Source: Gamarada debralockiae
Lineage: Eukaryota; Ascomycota; Leotiomycetes; Helotiales; Hyphodiscaceae
Reading direction: 5' to 3'
Assembly: GCA_002803225.1 (NCBI GenBank)
Contig: NXFV01000311.1
Coordinates: 1 to 38,962, forward strand
Length of the DNA stretch: 38,962 bases
Positions 9,941-20,875 of this stretch are shown in pieces (the first letter of the stretch is position 1; every line of letters begins with the position of its first letter). Made by a program: the position numbers and the translations under genes. The notes beneath the pieces were generated by a model. That model was not told the origin of the DNA, did not search any database, and saw only the letters and a program-made list of their open reading frames with translations.

Positions 9941-10853
9941 GAACCAGCAGCGCCATCATCAAACAAGTACAAGTCCTTCACGCTCTTCCCAAAGCTACTC
10001 GCGAAGCTTCGTGAGAGGATCTGGAATATTTAAATGCCTAAGTGTCGCCGTATGTGAATTTGCACTATGACCAACACCAGAATCACTTTTTCTCTTTCAA
10101 CGCCAGTGTTCTCCACTGATGCACGTCTGCATAGAGCCCAGAATTACCGGAATGAGGACGTACGAGCTGTGCTTTGGAACGCAATCCCCGCGAGCATGTT
10201 CTTCGACTTCTCTCGAGATTGTCTGTTGTTTGACGACTGGCTAGCCAATTCGGAGGTCAAAAGCAGACACTCTGGCGAACGCATGGTGGATGACCAAATG
10301 GCAGCACTAGTCAACTTAGGAAGTAAGGAGCGTCCGGCATTAGGTGCGTTGCTGTCAACACAGGCTGCTTCGATAACGCACCGGACAGCCGAAAGTCCTC
10401 CCACGCTGACTTGATGTTGGTCCCAATCCTCGAAGAATTCACCTCTTTTGATGCTCTCCTCTTCACTGTTGAAGAGATCAATTCATATGCCAAAGGTCCC
10501 CTCCGACTCTTCGGTCCCGAACGCCATGTCTGCCCTCCCCTCTATGCTGTCTCATATGGTACGTTCTCACTGATCAACACACTCCTAATTTCTCGATCCA
10601 CTTCCGTGAATCGGATCCAGTACCTACATAAAGTCTTTCATTTTAGTCGTCCAGACATTTTGAACTATAGATATCAACATTCCAAAATTGTCTTAGGGGA
10701 CCTTGCTAACTTCCAATCTACAGTGTAGAAAGCCCAACTGCAAAAATCGTCTACGGGGTCAAAAGGAGAAACACAAGTGCGCATGGAACGTACCAGCCAT
10801 ATGGACAATTGCAGTTTCTCGGGAGGAGTCCGGTCAAGCATGATTGTCTATGA
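9941..10853 (+). pseudogene. Broken 2EXR-domain gene (copy 1)
   Basis: A 2EXR N-terminal motif is readable at about 9981-10036 as FTLFPKLLAKLRERIWNI followed by an in-frame TAA (10031-10033). Compared with the family pattern FPKLPxELRxxIW, Pro has become Leu and Glu has become Lys, both single C-to-T or G-to-A steps. The middle FFDFSRDCLLFDDW (from about 10198) matches the family IYFDFxxDxLxF strand. Two plausible introns still splice in frame: 10323-10363 (41 nt) and 10560-10728 (GTACGT donor, TGCTAAC branch upstream). They carry the reading through EFTSFDALLFTVEEINSYA to a stop at 10851-10853. The early stop and lost consensus residues argue for a recent pseudogene. 2EXR proteins have no known biochemical function. 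Confidence 0.65.
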
Positions 10854-11650
10854 ACTGGGCAGCATTGCCGCTCGCACCGTCGATAGTCCGAAACAAAGTC
10901 GAATCTCGATTTTGATGGTCGAATTTGGCAGATTTACACTCACAGCTCTAGCGACTCATCTTGCATAGGATTTGTGATTCCGCCACAGTCTTTCGGTCTG
11001 GCTGCCGGGACTTCTGGAGATGTACATAGGATTGCAGATCAAGCAGACGATAATTATGCTCCTCCAGCTGAGCAAGAAGGTGAGCCTGAAGTGTCATGTG
11101 GAGTTGAAGAATTGAAGATTAGGCCGGCGAGTTGATGGATCTTGTGGAGGATGAACATGGGTATAGGAGAGGCTGTTTGGAGCAAGGAGCTGAACCGTAT
11201 GATGTGCGTCAAACACGGTTGAGTGGTAACAAGGAGAAGTTTCGTCGTTGTAAGCACCGCTAGTTGCGTCGTACTGTACCTCAGAAGAGTACTAAGAGAA
11301 TACCACACCTAACAGTCACTGATATTGAACGAATGGCTAATGTAGTCACTATTCTCGGATAGGTAGTAGGCAAAGTCACCGAGCAGATCATTCAGGCAAT
11401 TAAATGGGATTTTGGATAGTTCTTAGTGGTGAGACAATTAATTCGCAATCATTCAAATATTGTGACGATCGAGGAAGAGTGCAAACACTGTCTTGAATTC
11501 GCGGCCTTGAATCCCTCAAACTTTCTGAATGATTTACACAGGAGGAATACCATCATCAACTATCCAGCTCATTTCTTGCTCTTGCGACTTCGTTTTCCAC
11601 CCACCGTCTTGGGCTTCTTCTGCTTCTTCTGCAGATTTGTCAGTCATCCG
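10854..11650. other. Gene-free stretch, unexplained
   Basis: No supported gene. Short open frames overlap on both strands. The part around 11050-11330 has a protein-like composition in places, but stops interrupt it and I recognise no domain. It could be further debris of the surrounding 2EXR cluster. Confidence 0.4.
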
Positions 11651-12345
11651 TCATGGATCGTTGAAACTGATTGAAAGATTGAAAACGTGTCTCAAAAATG
11701 CCGCTCCAACCAAGGCAGTCATGTCTTCCCCTGGGAGAAAATCGATCTTGGGGATCAGCGCGAGTTCTTTGCCACAAATTGCGAGGTAGTCATTGCTGGT
11801 GACCCAACTGCGGCTATACATGAAGACGGTGTGGTTGAGCTTTTTTACCTCCGAAGTCTTCACCGCAGCGGCCTTCCTGGCTGAGGGAAAATCGTTCAAG
11901 CTATTCGAAGAATCGTTGTGGGCCATTGTAGAGCTGCCTAGAGTTGGACGTCTTATCAGGAATTGCGAGGAATCGAACGGATTTGAGGTCATCGGTGAGT
12001 TGTGTATTCTGAGTATTTCCAAACGCGGCCAAAATCTTGCAATCGAGGAAGCAGAGGATATTCTTTTCGCCGTTGAAGTAAATTGGATTGCTCAGTTGGT
12101 TGTGGGAAATGCTTGCACGACTTCAAGGCCTCTGTCCTGGTACATGAAGGGCGGCTGGGATCTTGTAGACGGCTTTGGATTGGTGGAATTGGATGCTTCT
12201 CATGCGGCCGTTAACCTTCTTCCAGGTTTGGACCTTGCATGAATTGATGACAAGTCAGATCTCTGCGGTAGCAAACTTCCAGACTTTGAGCTGCAGCTCC
12301 GATGGATGTTTTTCGAAGACGTGAATCTCGGTGGGTGTGTTTGCT
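11651..12345 (-). pseudogene. Broken 2EXR-domain gene (copy 2)
   Basis: On the minus strand from about 12345 the frame reads PTEIHVFEKHPSELQLKVW, a 2EXR N-terminus in which FPKLP has become FEKHP, and it meets a stop at about 12255. Further on, IPAALHV and a frameshifted CQDRGLEVVQAF correspond to the second EXR helix. Then NPIYFNGEKNILCFLD (about 12087-12040) matches the family IYFDFxxDxL strand and runs on to a stop near 11905. A C-terminal part stays open in another frame to 11651. Several frame changes and stops make this a pseudogene. Confidence 0.6.
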
Positions 12346-13080
12346 GATTTGAAATCAGCGATTAAATATAGGATAGGATAAAAGACTCACCAAGCAGCTT
12401 GGCGGGTCGGAGGATGGGGTGATCCAGCGATGGCCGCAAGCATACCGGATAGGGACATTTGAATTTTTCAATCTTGTTGAATGAATGGGATGGTATTGTA
12501 TCTTGGGTGAATCAATATCGATTTGAACATCTGAATGCGGATAAGCCAATAAAATTCTTTTGGATGAACGAGTCTGATGGGTCTTGGAAAAAGTTGTTCG
12601 AGGAACAGAGGAAACAAATTTTGAGGAATTTTGGAGACCTTTAAGTACTTAGTGGCTTCAATTGTTGTTTAAAGTGTCTACTATCTATATTATCGCAATT
12701 AACCGTATTATTTCCTTACATCCTATTTTCCTCAATTGACTCCTATTCTTGGCTCGCTTAGCTTTGCAACTCAGGACTTCGGATCATTTCTCGAGACTCA
12801 AGATTGATTCCGATGATGACTTGATAATGGAAGAGATCAGAAGAGAAGGAAAATTGCCGTCTGATGCGAAACGTATAATATCTGGTGCGTTTGTAGGTAC
12901 AAGCGCATTCGCGTGCATTTGACGTCACGTGAAGCTATCCATCTGCAAGCCCTCCTTATGAGCGACCCAGGATTGTGAGTCCAGAACAGTGGGCCCTGTC
13001 GAATACAGATAATTTGGTATTTTTAAACACTAACATGGAATGAATGACTCCACCCGAGGTTGGGGTAGCATCACAATCCA
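12346..13080. other. Gene-free stretch between 2EXR copies
   Basis: A 61-codon plus-strand frame (12459-12644), rich in Trp, Asn and Lys, has no recognisable domain and is not supported as a gene. The stretch ends downstream of the intact 2EXR gene at 13081-13854 and should contain its terminator. Confidence 0.4.
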
Positions 13081-13854
13081 CTATTTCCAGTTCCTATGCC
13101 AATCCTTACGCCCGCTGTTGCCCTCCACCTCGTCTCCCAAGTCTGTCAATTCGAAGAAGGAGAGAGTCGGAAGTTGCTTGCTATCATGCCCCTTACTCAC
13201 AATGTCCACCATACCAACACGAACTCTCCATTCCAGCTCAAAAATACTAATTTTCTCCCCATCTTGCAATCCTGGTCCTAATCCCCAACCTTCCACTCCC
13301 CCAAGAGTCCGTGCCTGCACTAAATCTGGTGACAAGAACAGTTCGCGGAGCTCTTTCAGATCTCGAAGGTCCCAACTGCCGTATCTTTCTCCACCATCGA
13401 CGAAGAACCCTCCACCATCGACCGCAAGACGTTGGATCATACTTTGATCCTCACTCAAATTCAACTGATTGTGGCCCAGAGAAAATTTGGGCTGACAAAA
13501 GAAATACTTCGTCGTTGAGTAGTCGTTCAGGCAAAGAATATCGTTCTTGAAGTCGAAGAGGATTGGGTTGGGGAACTCTTTTTTGAAACTAGGCCGATAT
13601 CTACTCAAAACCGCATATCTGGAGCTGGAGCAGGTGTGCAAAAGAGTAGTGATCGAGGTCGGGGATATTGACCGCTCGTGTCGCCAGGATGTATCATTGG
13701 CAAGGCTACCATATTCGTTGTGTGGCTTCCATAAACGGCGGATGAATACGCCGATAACTCTCGGGCCGGGCAGAGCAAACCCCCAGACCTTGAGCTGAAG
13801 CTCAATCGGCAGCTTTGGAAACAGGAAGAATGTCTCGAGATCGCAAGCTGGCAT
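13081..13854 (-). CDS. 2EXR-domain protein (intact, single exon)
   Basis: A single-exon reading of 257 aa with all parts of the 2EXR family. The N-terminal motif FPKLPIELQLKVWGFALPG with PRV is at residues 12-33, the helix HTCSSSRYAVLSRYRPSF follows at about 72-89, and the strand PILFDFKNDILCLND at about 96-110. A C-terminal half then contains a helix-rich region and ends at a natural stop. 2EXR domains are a large family in filamentous ascomycetes with no established biochemical role; no catalytic residues, signal peptide or membrane segment are visible. The second position of the first EXR motif is Gln rather than Arg here. The start at 13854 is the only Met ahead of the domain. Confidence 0.85.
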   Translation of the reverse strand: MPACDLETFFLFPKLPIELQLKVWGFALPGPRVIGVFIRRLWKPHNEYGSLANDTSWRHERSISPTSITTLLHTCSSSRYAVLSRYRPSFKKEFPNPILFDFKNDILCLNDYSTTKYFFCQPKFSLGHNQLNLSEDQSMIQRLAVDGGGFFVDGGERYGSWDLRDLKELRELFLSPDLVQARTLGGVEGWGLGPGLQDGEKISIFELEWRVRVGMVDIVSKGHDSKQLPTLSFFELTDLGDEVEGNSGRKDWHRNWK

Positions 13855-14396
13855 ACTGGATTTTGCGACGTCGAGAGATGATGAGGGTTTGAGAAGACTC
13901 CAAGGATGCGATGTAGAACACCAGTCTGCCTACCAACATATCACCTCTTACTTTATAACTTGATATCTTGTTCAATCATTAGCTCTTTAAGTAATATATG
14001 AATAGAGTGAGCTAGGCTCTCCAAATAACTAAAAATTAATGTAATCGCGTTGTTTTTGATATTATAATTGAGCTTATAGTACCTACTAAGAATGTTACTT
14101 TTAGTCCACAGTATGCTGTATACCAAATGTCACCTACCATACGGCGCCATGGTCCCCAGGTAAAACCGCAGATAAAATGTCTTGTTTTATATGGCTTGGA
14201 AGCTATTCTCGCTGCTGTTTGATGATCCGGAAGCTCACATAAGGGAAAACTAAGTATTTACGTGTTTCATGAACTTGATACCAGCCATCCGGTTTTATTA
14301 CACTCCCCGACTATCGAATTCACTACAGATATCGCAATATATCGTCAATATAGCGATAACAGCGTGTTTATTAAATTAGAAGCTGTTATAGAAATA
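13855..14396. other. Gene-free AT-rich spacer
   Basis: This 540-bp stretch lies between the start of the intact 2EXR gene (13854) and the end of the next minus-strand copy (14397). It is AT-rich with no open frame of note. It contains the promoter of the former and the terminator of the latter; no specific element is identified. Confidence 0.45.
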
Positions 14397-15103
14397 TTAT
14401 CCTAAAATATTTTGAAAAACGTTGTATTCTGAACTCGACTCAAGTCGATAGCTGCAATAGCTGGTGATGAAACTTCCCTTATCCTGTTGAAGCCTGATAA
14501 TTTCGAGGTCTGGGAATAGGCAGATGAAACGACAGGAGCTCAGTGAATGCTGGGCAAGAACGAGAGAGAGAACGTCCTTGATAGGCTTCAGAGGACCGGG
14601 CGTCGGAGCAGGTGTTTGACGGAAATTGGTTCGTGTAAGCGACCAAAGATTATCCATGAGGGGGCTGTGGCCTCCAAGGATTCTAAAGCGTCATTATCCT
14701 TCATGAGCAGTATGTCTTGTAGGGGGTCGAAATAAATTGGGCGAACCAAGCGGTCTTTGAAGCAGACACGGTAGGTCTTTAACGCTTCTTTTCGCGAGTC
14801 AGAACAAGCCTGAATGGTGGCAGAGATGCTTTGGGAACATTTCGCTTGGTATTTGTCGATGAGCCCAGAGGAACAACGACCCGAGTATGGCAAGCGTATG
14901 TGAACGTTCGCTGACTCAATAATCAAAACTCGTGGAGCAACAGAGTTGGAGAAGTGCCAGATTTTGAGTTGGAGCTCTACCGGAAGCTTGGGAAGGAGCG
15001 TGAAGCGACTGTTAGGGCACGAAGGTGAGGCGATTGTACCGACCATTTTATCATTGGAGGTGAAGACATTCGACAATGTCGAATTCAGAGGGTTGATAGA
15101 CAT
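14397..15103 (-). pseudogene. 2EXR-domain gene with a frameshift (copy 4)
   Basis: From 15103 the frame encodes 171 aa with FTLLPKLPVELQLKIWHFSN, PRVLIIESANVHIRL, the helix QACSDSRKEALKTYRVCF and the strand PIYFDPLQDILLMKD, then stops at 14588. The expected C-terminal part continues in the next frame (NFRQTPAPTPGPLKPIKDVL) to 14397. The two frames overlap over about 14588-14657, so one base has probably been lost or gained there. I found no intron with acceptable signals that would join them. Either a recently inactivated gene or a sequencing indel. Everything upstream of the shift looks functional. Confidence 0.65.
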
Positions 15104-15295
15104 TTTAGGTTTCTGAAGACCAATTAGCTACTTCATATGAGCGTTTGAGAGCTTGAACTTACGTTGTGATGACCAAGAGCGCCGCAGCGTCAACTTGGAG
15201 TTTGTTGAAGACGAAGTATCGCTGTGGGAGAATCGAAACGCCGAACGAGATAACAAGTGAAGTTGAAAGGCCATTGTCATTGCTGCTCTCAGAAT

Positions 15296-16137
15296 TCACT
15301 TCGCTTGACTGTCGACCAGCTTGCGGAATTGCTCCCGCTCCAGGAACTTGATGGTGGGAATGCGAATGCTCCCATCAGGACCAACATTCCATGTCTTCCA
15401 AGTCTGCCATTTCATGCGAAGACCCCACTCAAAATGGCTCATCAAGGCGGCCTTGTCGCTTGATCCTCTCTCGAAATAGAGGTATTCAAGTCCTTCAAAC
15501 CTATGCAATCGCGGGAGTGTCCGATCTTGGTATGAGATCCACTCTCCAGAGATAGCAAGGAAGCGAATTTGGTTGACCTCCTCCAAGTCTATCTCCACAT
15601 TTGCAAACCATGGAACCCTCAGGAAAGAGGCTAGTGCCTCGCAATCCTCCATTTTCAATATGTCTTTGTTGAAATCAAAGTATATAGGGTGGCCTAGGTG
15701 TTTCTCGAAGTGGGGCCTGTAGGTGGAGAGAGCGATCTTCCGAGAGAGGTAGCAAGTATGGAGGAGGGAAGGCACGGTGTATTGTGTCTTAGCTTGGTAG
15801 TTTGTGATTTGCTTCGTGCGTCCATCAATGTCCTTGGTAGTGGTGGTGTTTGCGTTCTTGATTGTAACGACATTTGGATCTGGGTCAACAGATTCCCACT
15901 GGAGATAAAGAGTTAGCACCCGTTCATTTCTAGGAGGCAAACGATTGAAGGCCTGATAGCACTCTGTAACTGCAAGTTAAGAAGTAGAAACAACTGTGAA
16001 TATAGCCAAAGACAGTAGTCATCCAGCAATTGAGGGATTTTCCATACAATCTTTATCTGCAGCTCAGCAGGAAGTTTGGGAAAGGATGTGAAGCTTGTGC
16101 AAAGAGCCATTTTCGGGGATGAGGATGGATTCTCCAT
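15296..16137 (-). CDS. 2EXR-domain protein (two exons)
   Basis: Exon 1 (16048-16137) encodes 30 aa ending in SFPKLPAELQIKI. An 86-nt intron (15962-16047, donor GTATGG) is followed by exon 2 (15296-15961), which resumes CYQAFNRLPPRNERVLTLYL. It then gives the second EXR helix HTCYLSRKIALSTYRPHF, the strand HPIYFDFNKDILKMED and a C-terminal helical half. The total is 251 aa. The acceptor is the least certain part: ACAGAG gives the right frame, whereas the nearby TTGCAG does not. The Trp usual after the first motif (KIW) is not recovered by this join. The start lies 340 bp from the divergent HIS5 gene. Function unknown. Confidence 0.75.
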
Positions 16138-16477
16138 TGTGACGAGAATAAATTTCGAGCTCGATCGACATTAAACTGTGTATCAAGAACAGAACGATAC
16201 AATTGAAGGTCATCCTCAAGGAGGTGATGTGTGAAACCCTCCATTTTTCCTGTTCGTTTCCTATTTGTTGATCATCGCGTGGGTCTGTGACATGTGAGCT
16301 GTGGCGTGTTCTGGGCCGATAAGCGCTCCGATCAATCTCAGCCTTGCGTAAAGGCTGCCAAGGCTTTCGTCTCATTGGCCTGCGATCTCGGAGACGTTGT
16401 CATTCGAAAACAACAAAAATATTCGATCGATGCATCCTTCACCATCTTCGCCAATTGAAGGACAACAACGTTTCAAA
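16138..16477. promoter_or_regulatory. Divergent promoter, 2EXR gene / HIS5
   Basis: These 340 bp separate the start codons of a minus-strand 2EXR gene and the plus-strand histidinol-phosphate aminotransferase gene, so both promoters must lie here. I see no clear TATA box. No perfect TGACTCA site is present in this spacer; the one near HIS5 lies inside its first intron. Confidence 0.5.
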
Positions 16478-17822
16478 ATGGCCTCCAAGAAGTCCCCATT
16501 CAATCTGCAGACCTGTGCGCGTGCTAATATACTGACATTGGAACCATATCGCTGTGCGCGAGAGTAAGATCCCAATTCCAATGCAGCCACATCAGAAGCA
16601 CTGACTCACAACTCACAGCGACTACAAAGACGACGGGACCAATATCCTCCTCGACGCTAACGAAAACGCTTACGGGCCCTCTCTACCCTCCTCCCTAACC
16701 TCCTCCGCTTCCAAACCTAATGATCCCTCCATCGATTTCCTCGGCCTAAACCGCTACCCCGATCCCCACCAACGTGAGCTCAAACAACTCCTCTGCAACC
16801 TCCGCAATACTCACGCCCACACACCCAAATCCATAACACCTGCGAACCTCTTCGTAGGTGTTGGAAGCGATGAAGCTATCGATGCGCTGCTCCGCTGTTT
16901 CTGTGTCCCCGGGAAAGACAAGATCTTAGTCTGTCCACCGACGTATGGGATGTACTCTGTCTCCGCACAAGTGAACGATGTTGGGCTTGTGAAAGTCCCG
17001 TTATTACCTGCGCCAGGATTTGGAATTGATGTACCGGCTATCAAATCCGCGCTCTCAAGGCCTGAAGCTGCGAATATCAAAATTACATATATCTGCTCAC
17101 CCGGCAACCCCACAGGTTCTCTAATTGCGAAGGAGGATTTGAAGCAAATACTGGAACACGAGACATGGAACGGAGTTGTAGTATTGGATGAAGCATACAT
17201 CGACTTCGCTCCCGAGGGCTCTTCGCTCGCGGAATGGGTTGCGGAGTGGCCGAATCTAGTCGTCATGCAGACGCTATCCAAAGCTTTTGGGTTGGCGGGT
17301 ATACGCCTGGGAGCTGCGTTCACTTCGCCTCCTATTGCTGCTTTACTCAACAACCTCAAAGCCCCATATAATATTTCCAGTACTACGAGCGCAATCGCTT
17401 CACAGGCTTTACAGGAGAGTGGATTGTCGGTTATGCGGGGCAATAGGGAGAGGATTATTGTGCAGCGGGAGCGGTTGCTGAAGGAATTACCGAAAGTGCG
17501 GGGTATCGGTAGATTTCGAGGGGGAGAGGCCAGTAACTTCCTGCTGGTGGAAGTCTTGGATATGGCGGGGAAGCCGGACAACGTTACGGCGCTGAATGTG
17601 TATGAGAGATTGGCAGAAAATAGAGGGGTGGTGGTCAGGTTTAGAGGGAAGGAACATGGGTGTCTTGCGTGTTTGCGGATTACTGTTGGCACGGAAGAGG
17701 AGGTCACTAGGTTTTTGAGGGAGATTGAGGCCGTTATAATTGAGGTTCACGGCGACGGAGAGAAGGTGAATGGCGCGACGGAGGAAAGGAGGGAGAGGGA
17801 GGCTAATGGCGTCGTTGCATAG
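16478..17822 (+). CDS. HIS5: Histidinol-phosphate aminotransferase
   Basis: Two exons, 16478-16563 and 16619-17822, joined across a 55-nt intron, encode 429 aa. The enzyme uses pyridoxal phosphate to convert imidazole-acetol phosphate and glutamate to histidinol phosphate and 2-oxoglutarate in histidine biosynthesis. Visible features of this fold-type I aminotransferase are LLDANENAYGP (about residue 39), NRYPDPHQRELK (73-84), CSPGNPTGS with Asn192, VLDEAYIDF with Asp219, and TLSKAFGLAGIRLG, in which Lys250 is the Schiff-base lysine and Arg258 binds phosphate. Length and order match the family. The C-terminal 20 residues are a charged, species-specific tail. The join through CAR-D-DYKDDG is well supported by frame and branch site. 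The gene is intact although 2EXR copies in various states of decay flank it on both sides. Confidence 0.96.
16602..16608. promoter_or_regulatory. TGACTCA (GCN4/CPC1-type site) within HIS5 intron 1
   Basis: A perfect TGACTCA lies in the first intron of the histidine gene, overlapping the CTGAC branch-site sequence. Histidine genes of fungi are classic targets of the cross-pathway control activator (Gcn4 in yeast, CPC1/CpcA in moulds), which binds this heptamer. The site is 124 bp inside the transcription unit, so function is inference, and the overlap with a branch consensus could explain its presence by chance. Confidence 0.35.
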
Positions 17823-18409
17823 ATCGGGTAGATATAATGGAAAGCTTGATCAAGAGATCTCAATAGTTGGATTCATTTGGGGGCGGGAGTTCAAAACTCA
17901 TTCATAGAATCTCTGCTCCGGTACTGATCTCTACACATGTCCTCATATCAGCCATCCTCCGCGCCTTCCAGAGTTTCCCAATTTTGGTAGCGAAATCCCC
18001 TGACCCAAAAAGAATTACATGTAAACGACAACCAGAACAGAGCAGAACTATCAAATAATTTCCAGTGTGCACATTGACGAATTGTAAAGCCCCAGAATTT
18101 TCAAGAAAGTCTAAGTCTTCCCCCCCAAGAAAACCCACGCTCGAAGCCATGGAATCACCTGATTGGCCATCGGAAAATTAATCGCCAAACTCAGCCTCGC
18201 CAAGGTCCTGCTGCCTGTCCTTTGTGTCGCATTCATTCTCTTCGATCGTTGTCCATACGTCAAAACTTCCATCTGGGAATAGAATCGCTTGTTTCTGATC
18301 CTTTCAGCAGATATAACCTACCTAGTTTGTTGCCAGGAGCATCCGCCGTCAAACAAGCTTCTTCAAACCATCCGTGCCATCAAAGGTCATATCTCAGCTC
18401 AGCGCTAAT
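17823..18409. other. Intergenic region, HIS5 3' end to next 2EXR gene
   Basis: No supported gene. It contains the HIS5 3' untranslated region and, toward 18400, the promoter and leader of the 2EXR gene that begins at 18410 (or at an in-frame ATG at 18374). A minus-strand open frame of 82 codons at 17902-18150 has no recognisable motif. Confidence 0.45.
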
Positions 18410-20091
18410 ATGTCCGCCAACCTTCCGAACATTCTCTCCAACAACATGGATGTCAACCTTCCTATCGTAATCACTGATTCAGAATGGGAGTCTGGGCTCG
18501 GAACTGCCTCGGAGCCCATCGCCGTCGATTCGGACTCAGAAGATGAGGCTGAGCACGTGAGGATACCGCCGCCTTCGGTCTGTAAATGAAGAATGCTGAT
18601 TGTAATTCTAGTCGACGGAAATTTCAAATGAACTCTTCTTGAAAGAGTTTCCACTCTTCACCGACTTGCCTATCGAACTGAGATTGCAAATCTGGAATCA
18701 TGCTTTCCCTCCTAGGGTAAGTGCTCTTTGTCCTGCTTTCACACAACCTTTCATTCAAATGAAATCAACAACCGCAGTTCAATACATTCAAGTGGAATGA
18801 AGATTTAAATCGGGCTTGCGAGTTTCTGCGTCATGTCTTGCAGCGATGCAATTGCTTCGAATAGTTCAGAGCATGCACTCAAATTTTGCGTGCCATGTCA
18901 GATCGAGTAATGTCCATGCTGACACTTGTAACTAGGTGGTAAACCTAACGCATGACACAGAACAAGGCCAATACTTCTCTTTCAACACATCCCCACCTCT
19001 GCTTCTCCAAGTACACCGCGAAACCCGAGATTTTGCACTCAGAACCTACAAACAGTGTTTTGGTACTGACTCCCCCACAAGTAAGAAGGTCTGGATCGAT
19101 TTTGCACGAGATACAATTCTTCTGAATGACGATTACGTGGAGCCCGAGATCGAGTTCCCCAAGCTCGAAGAAAGCATTGATAGCGTTGAGGTAAACCTCG
19201 GAGCCTTCGAACCGGAACTCATCCAGAACCTCGCTATCAATGCTGATCATTTTCGCCCCTATGATCCTCCTGCTCGGGATAGAGCTTTACAGTTCATTGT
19301 AGAATCCCTTTTAGATCGATGTACCGCTGTCAAAAGGCTCTACATAGTTTACGAAGACGGAGTGAATCCCTACTCTAGAGGCCGGATTCGGTTTTTCCCG
19401 ATGGAGCGCACGTGTCTCTCCACTTGCGACAGCAAGGGATGCATCCATCTAGCATTGATCATGGCTGATTGCCGAGATTCTATAGAGAAGTTGAGAGCCT
19501 CTAAAGCTGTTTTGGCTAAGAGCGTCGACGTCCGCTTCGTCGGCGCATGGCGGGGTGGCTCGAGAGAATTATTTGGACATGCGCTTGACGACTACGAGGA
19601 TGAATCTGGTGACGAATATCACGATCCCGAGGATGACCCAGAACATGGATATGAATCTGACACAATGGAGACACCCGACGAAAAGAGAGGCAGAGTTGAG
19701 TTCGCCTGGGGAAGCTCCTTGACATATGACGAGGCGGATGAAGAAGCGACTTTCTCTGATCACGAGGGTATGTAGCCCCTCCCTGGAAAAGCTCTTGGCT
19801 CTGTGCTTTGCCATCTTCTCTTTGGCATTCTTTACGAGTGCTGACTACAACATTTTAGGTTGGAAAAATCCGGACTGCATACCAGAGCATGAGTTAGAAG
19901 ATCTCAAGGACGACGAGAAAGCGTACAGAAATCTACTTGGCAACGGCCTGAACAGTCACTATGAAGAGAAACAGGGCCAGTTTCTAGCTTTGACCATGAG
20001 AAACCCAGACGACTATTACGAGTGGAGGACACAGCAACCTGGAAAGTGCTACCCCATATATCACCCTGACGGAAGCTACAAGGCTTTGTGA
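18410..20091 (+). CDS. Large 2EXR-domain protein with acidic insert (four exons)
   Basis: Exons 18410-18556, 18612-18716, 18936-19767 and 19859-20091 keep one frame and give 438 aa; an in-frame ATG at 18374 would add 12. Introns are 55, 219 and 91 nt with GTGAGG, GTAAGT and GTATGT donors. An acidic N-terminus precedes FPLFTDLPIELRLQIWNHAF and PPR|VVNLTHD (first EXR motif), then VHRETRDFALRTYKQCF (second EXR motif) and VWIDFARDTILLNDDY. This is the copy closest to the canonical 2EXR pattern. After residue about 290 comes a strongly acidic stretch (DDYEDESGDEYHDPEDDPEH), then a C-terminal segment with GWKNPDCIPEHELEDL, absent from the other copies here. Function unknown. It lies downstream of HIS5 on the same strand. 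Confidence 0.85.
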
Positions 20092-20112
20092 TCCGTCCTT
20101 GAATTTCAGTGA

Positions 20113-20484
20113 TTGAATGGATGTTGGCCGGAACAGTGGCAGCGATGGTGGAATCTTGGATTCCCCAACCCTTTGGGTTATTTCTCTACCACATTCTGGG
20201 GAGTTTGGATACCAATGAGACTGGGTGCACGACTTGGATATTGGATATATAAGCATGAAGTAGACATTGGAATAGAAGTTGTCAATCACTGGTACCTCCG
20301 GCGCTTTGGGACTGAGGATACTAGCACAGGCAAGTCATCTTTGTTTTCACTTGGTGATTTCGATGATCAGAACCAGCCAGTGCATGCCACTACTTGTACT
20401 ACGCCTCTTACACTAACGATCTTCAGCTCTACTTCTATCGGCGAAGTGACTTCAACTTGGGTGAATAATAGTGAAGTTACGTGA
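20113..20484 (+). CDS. Small unassigned open frame after the 2EXR gene
   Basis: An open frame of 123 codons starts 22 bp after the stop of the previous gene. Its first half is rich in Trp, Gly and aromatic residues (PEQWQRWWNLGFPNPLGYF), its second half rich in Thr and Ser. It has no recognisable domain, no clear membrane helix and no splice signals. It could be 3' untranslated sequence read by chance or a degraded exon. Confidence 0.2.
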   Translation: MNGCWPEQWQRWWNLGFPNPLGYFSTTFWGVWIPMRLGARLGYWIYKHEVDIGIEVVNHWYLRRFGTEDTSTGKSSLFSLGDFDDQNQPVHATTCTTPLTLTIFSSTSIGEVTSTWVNNSEVT

Positions 20485-20616
20485 TTTATTCACTCCCCTG
20501 GGTTTATCTCGACTGCGACTTAAACGCGACTCGATTATCCTCGAACCATAGCAAAACGTCTTTACGTAACAACTTCATTTCCAAGTAACTTTTCCGAGTT
20601 GGAAGATCAATCTTGA

Positions 20617-20875
20617 TTGTTGACTTTCTCGATTATTCCGACGCAGTTCATCAATGAGCCTCCTTGTCTACCGATCAATTCGAGTAAGCCCAATCAGCCG
20701 CCAAGAGAACGCAATTCTTCTCCTTCGACGCCTTCCTCGCTTTCTCTAAGAACGAAAGCTGAACTTGTCGAGCAAGTTGACGTGAATCGAGCTTCGGAAG
20801 TCACTTTGAGAAGCTTTCCGATTCTTCCATCGACACGTGGCACGAGGCAATAATATACTTGGTATGCGAGGCCCT
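20617..20875 (+). pseudogene. Possible 2EXR N-terminal fragment
   Basis: A 78-codon Pro/Ser-rich frame ends in SEVTLRSFPILPSTRGT and a stop at about 20850; SFPILPS resembles the FPKLPxE opening of the 2EXR domain. In another frame the next bases read DTWHEAIIYLVCEA, similar to the helix after KIW. The match is short and depends on assuming a frameshift, so it is only a suggestion of one more decayed copy. Confidence 0.25.

Noticed and set aside
16811..17707. A 298-codon open frame on the minus strand
   Set aside because: It lies antisense to the HIS5 exon, whose plus-strand product has every expected aminotransferase motif; the antisense reading is a codon-bias shadow.
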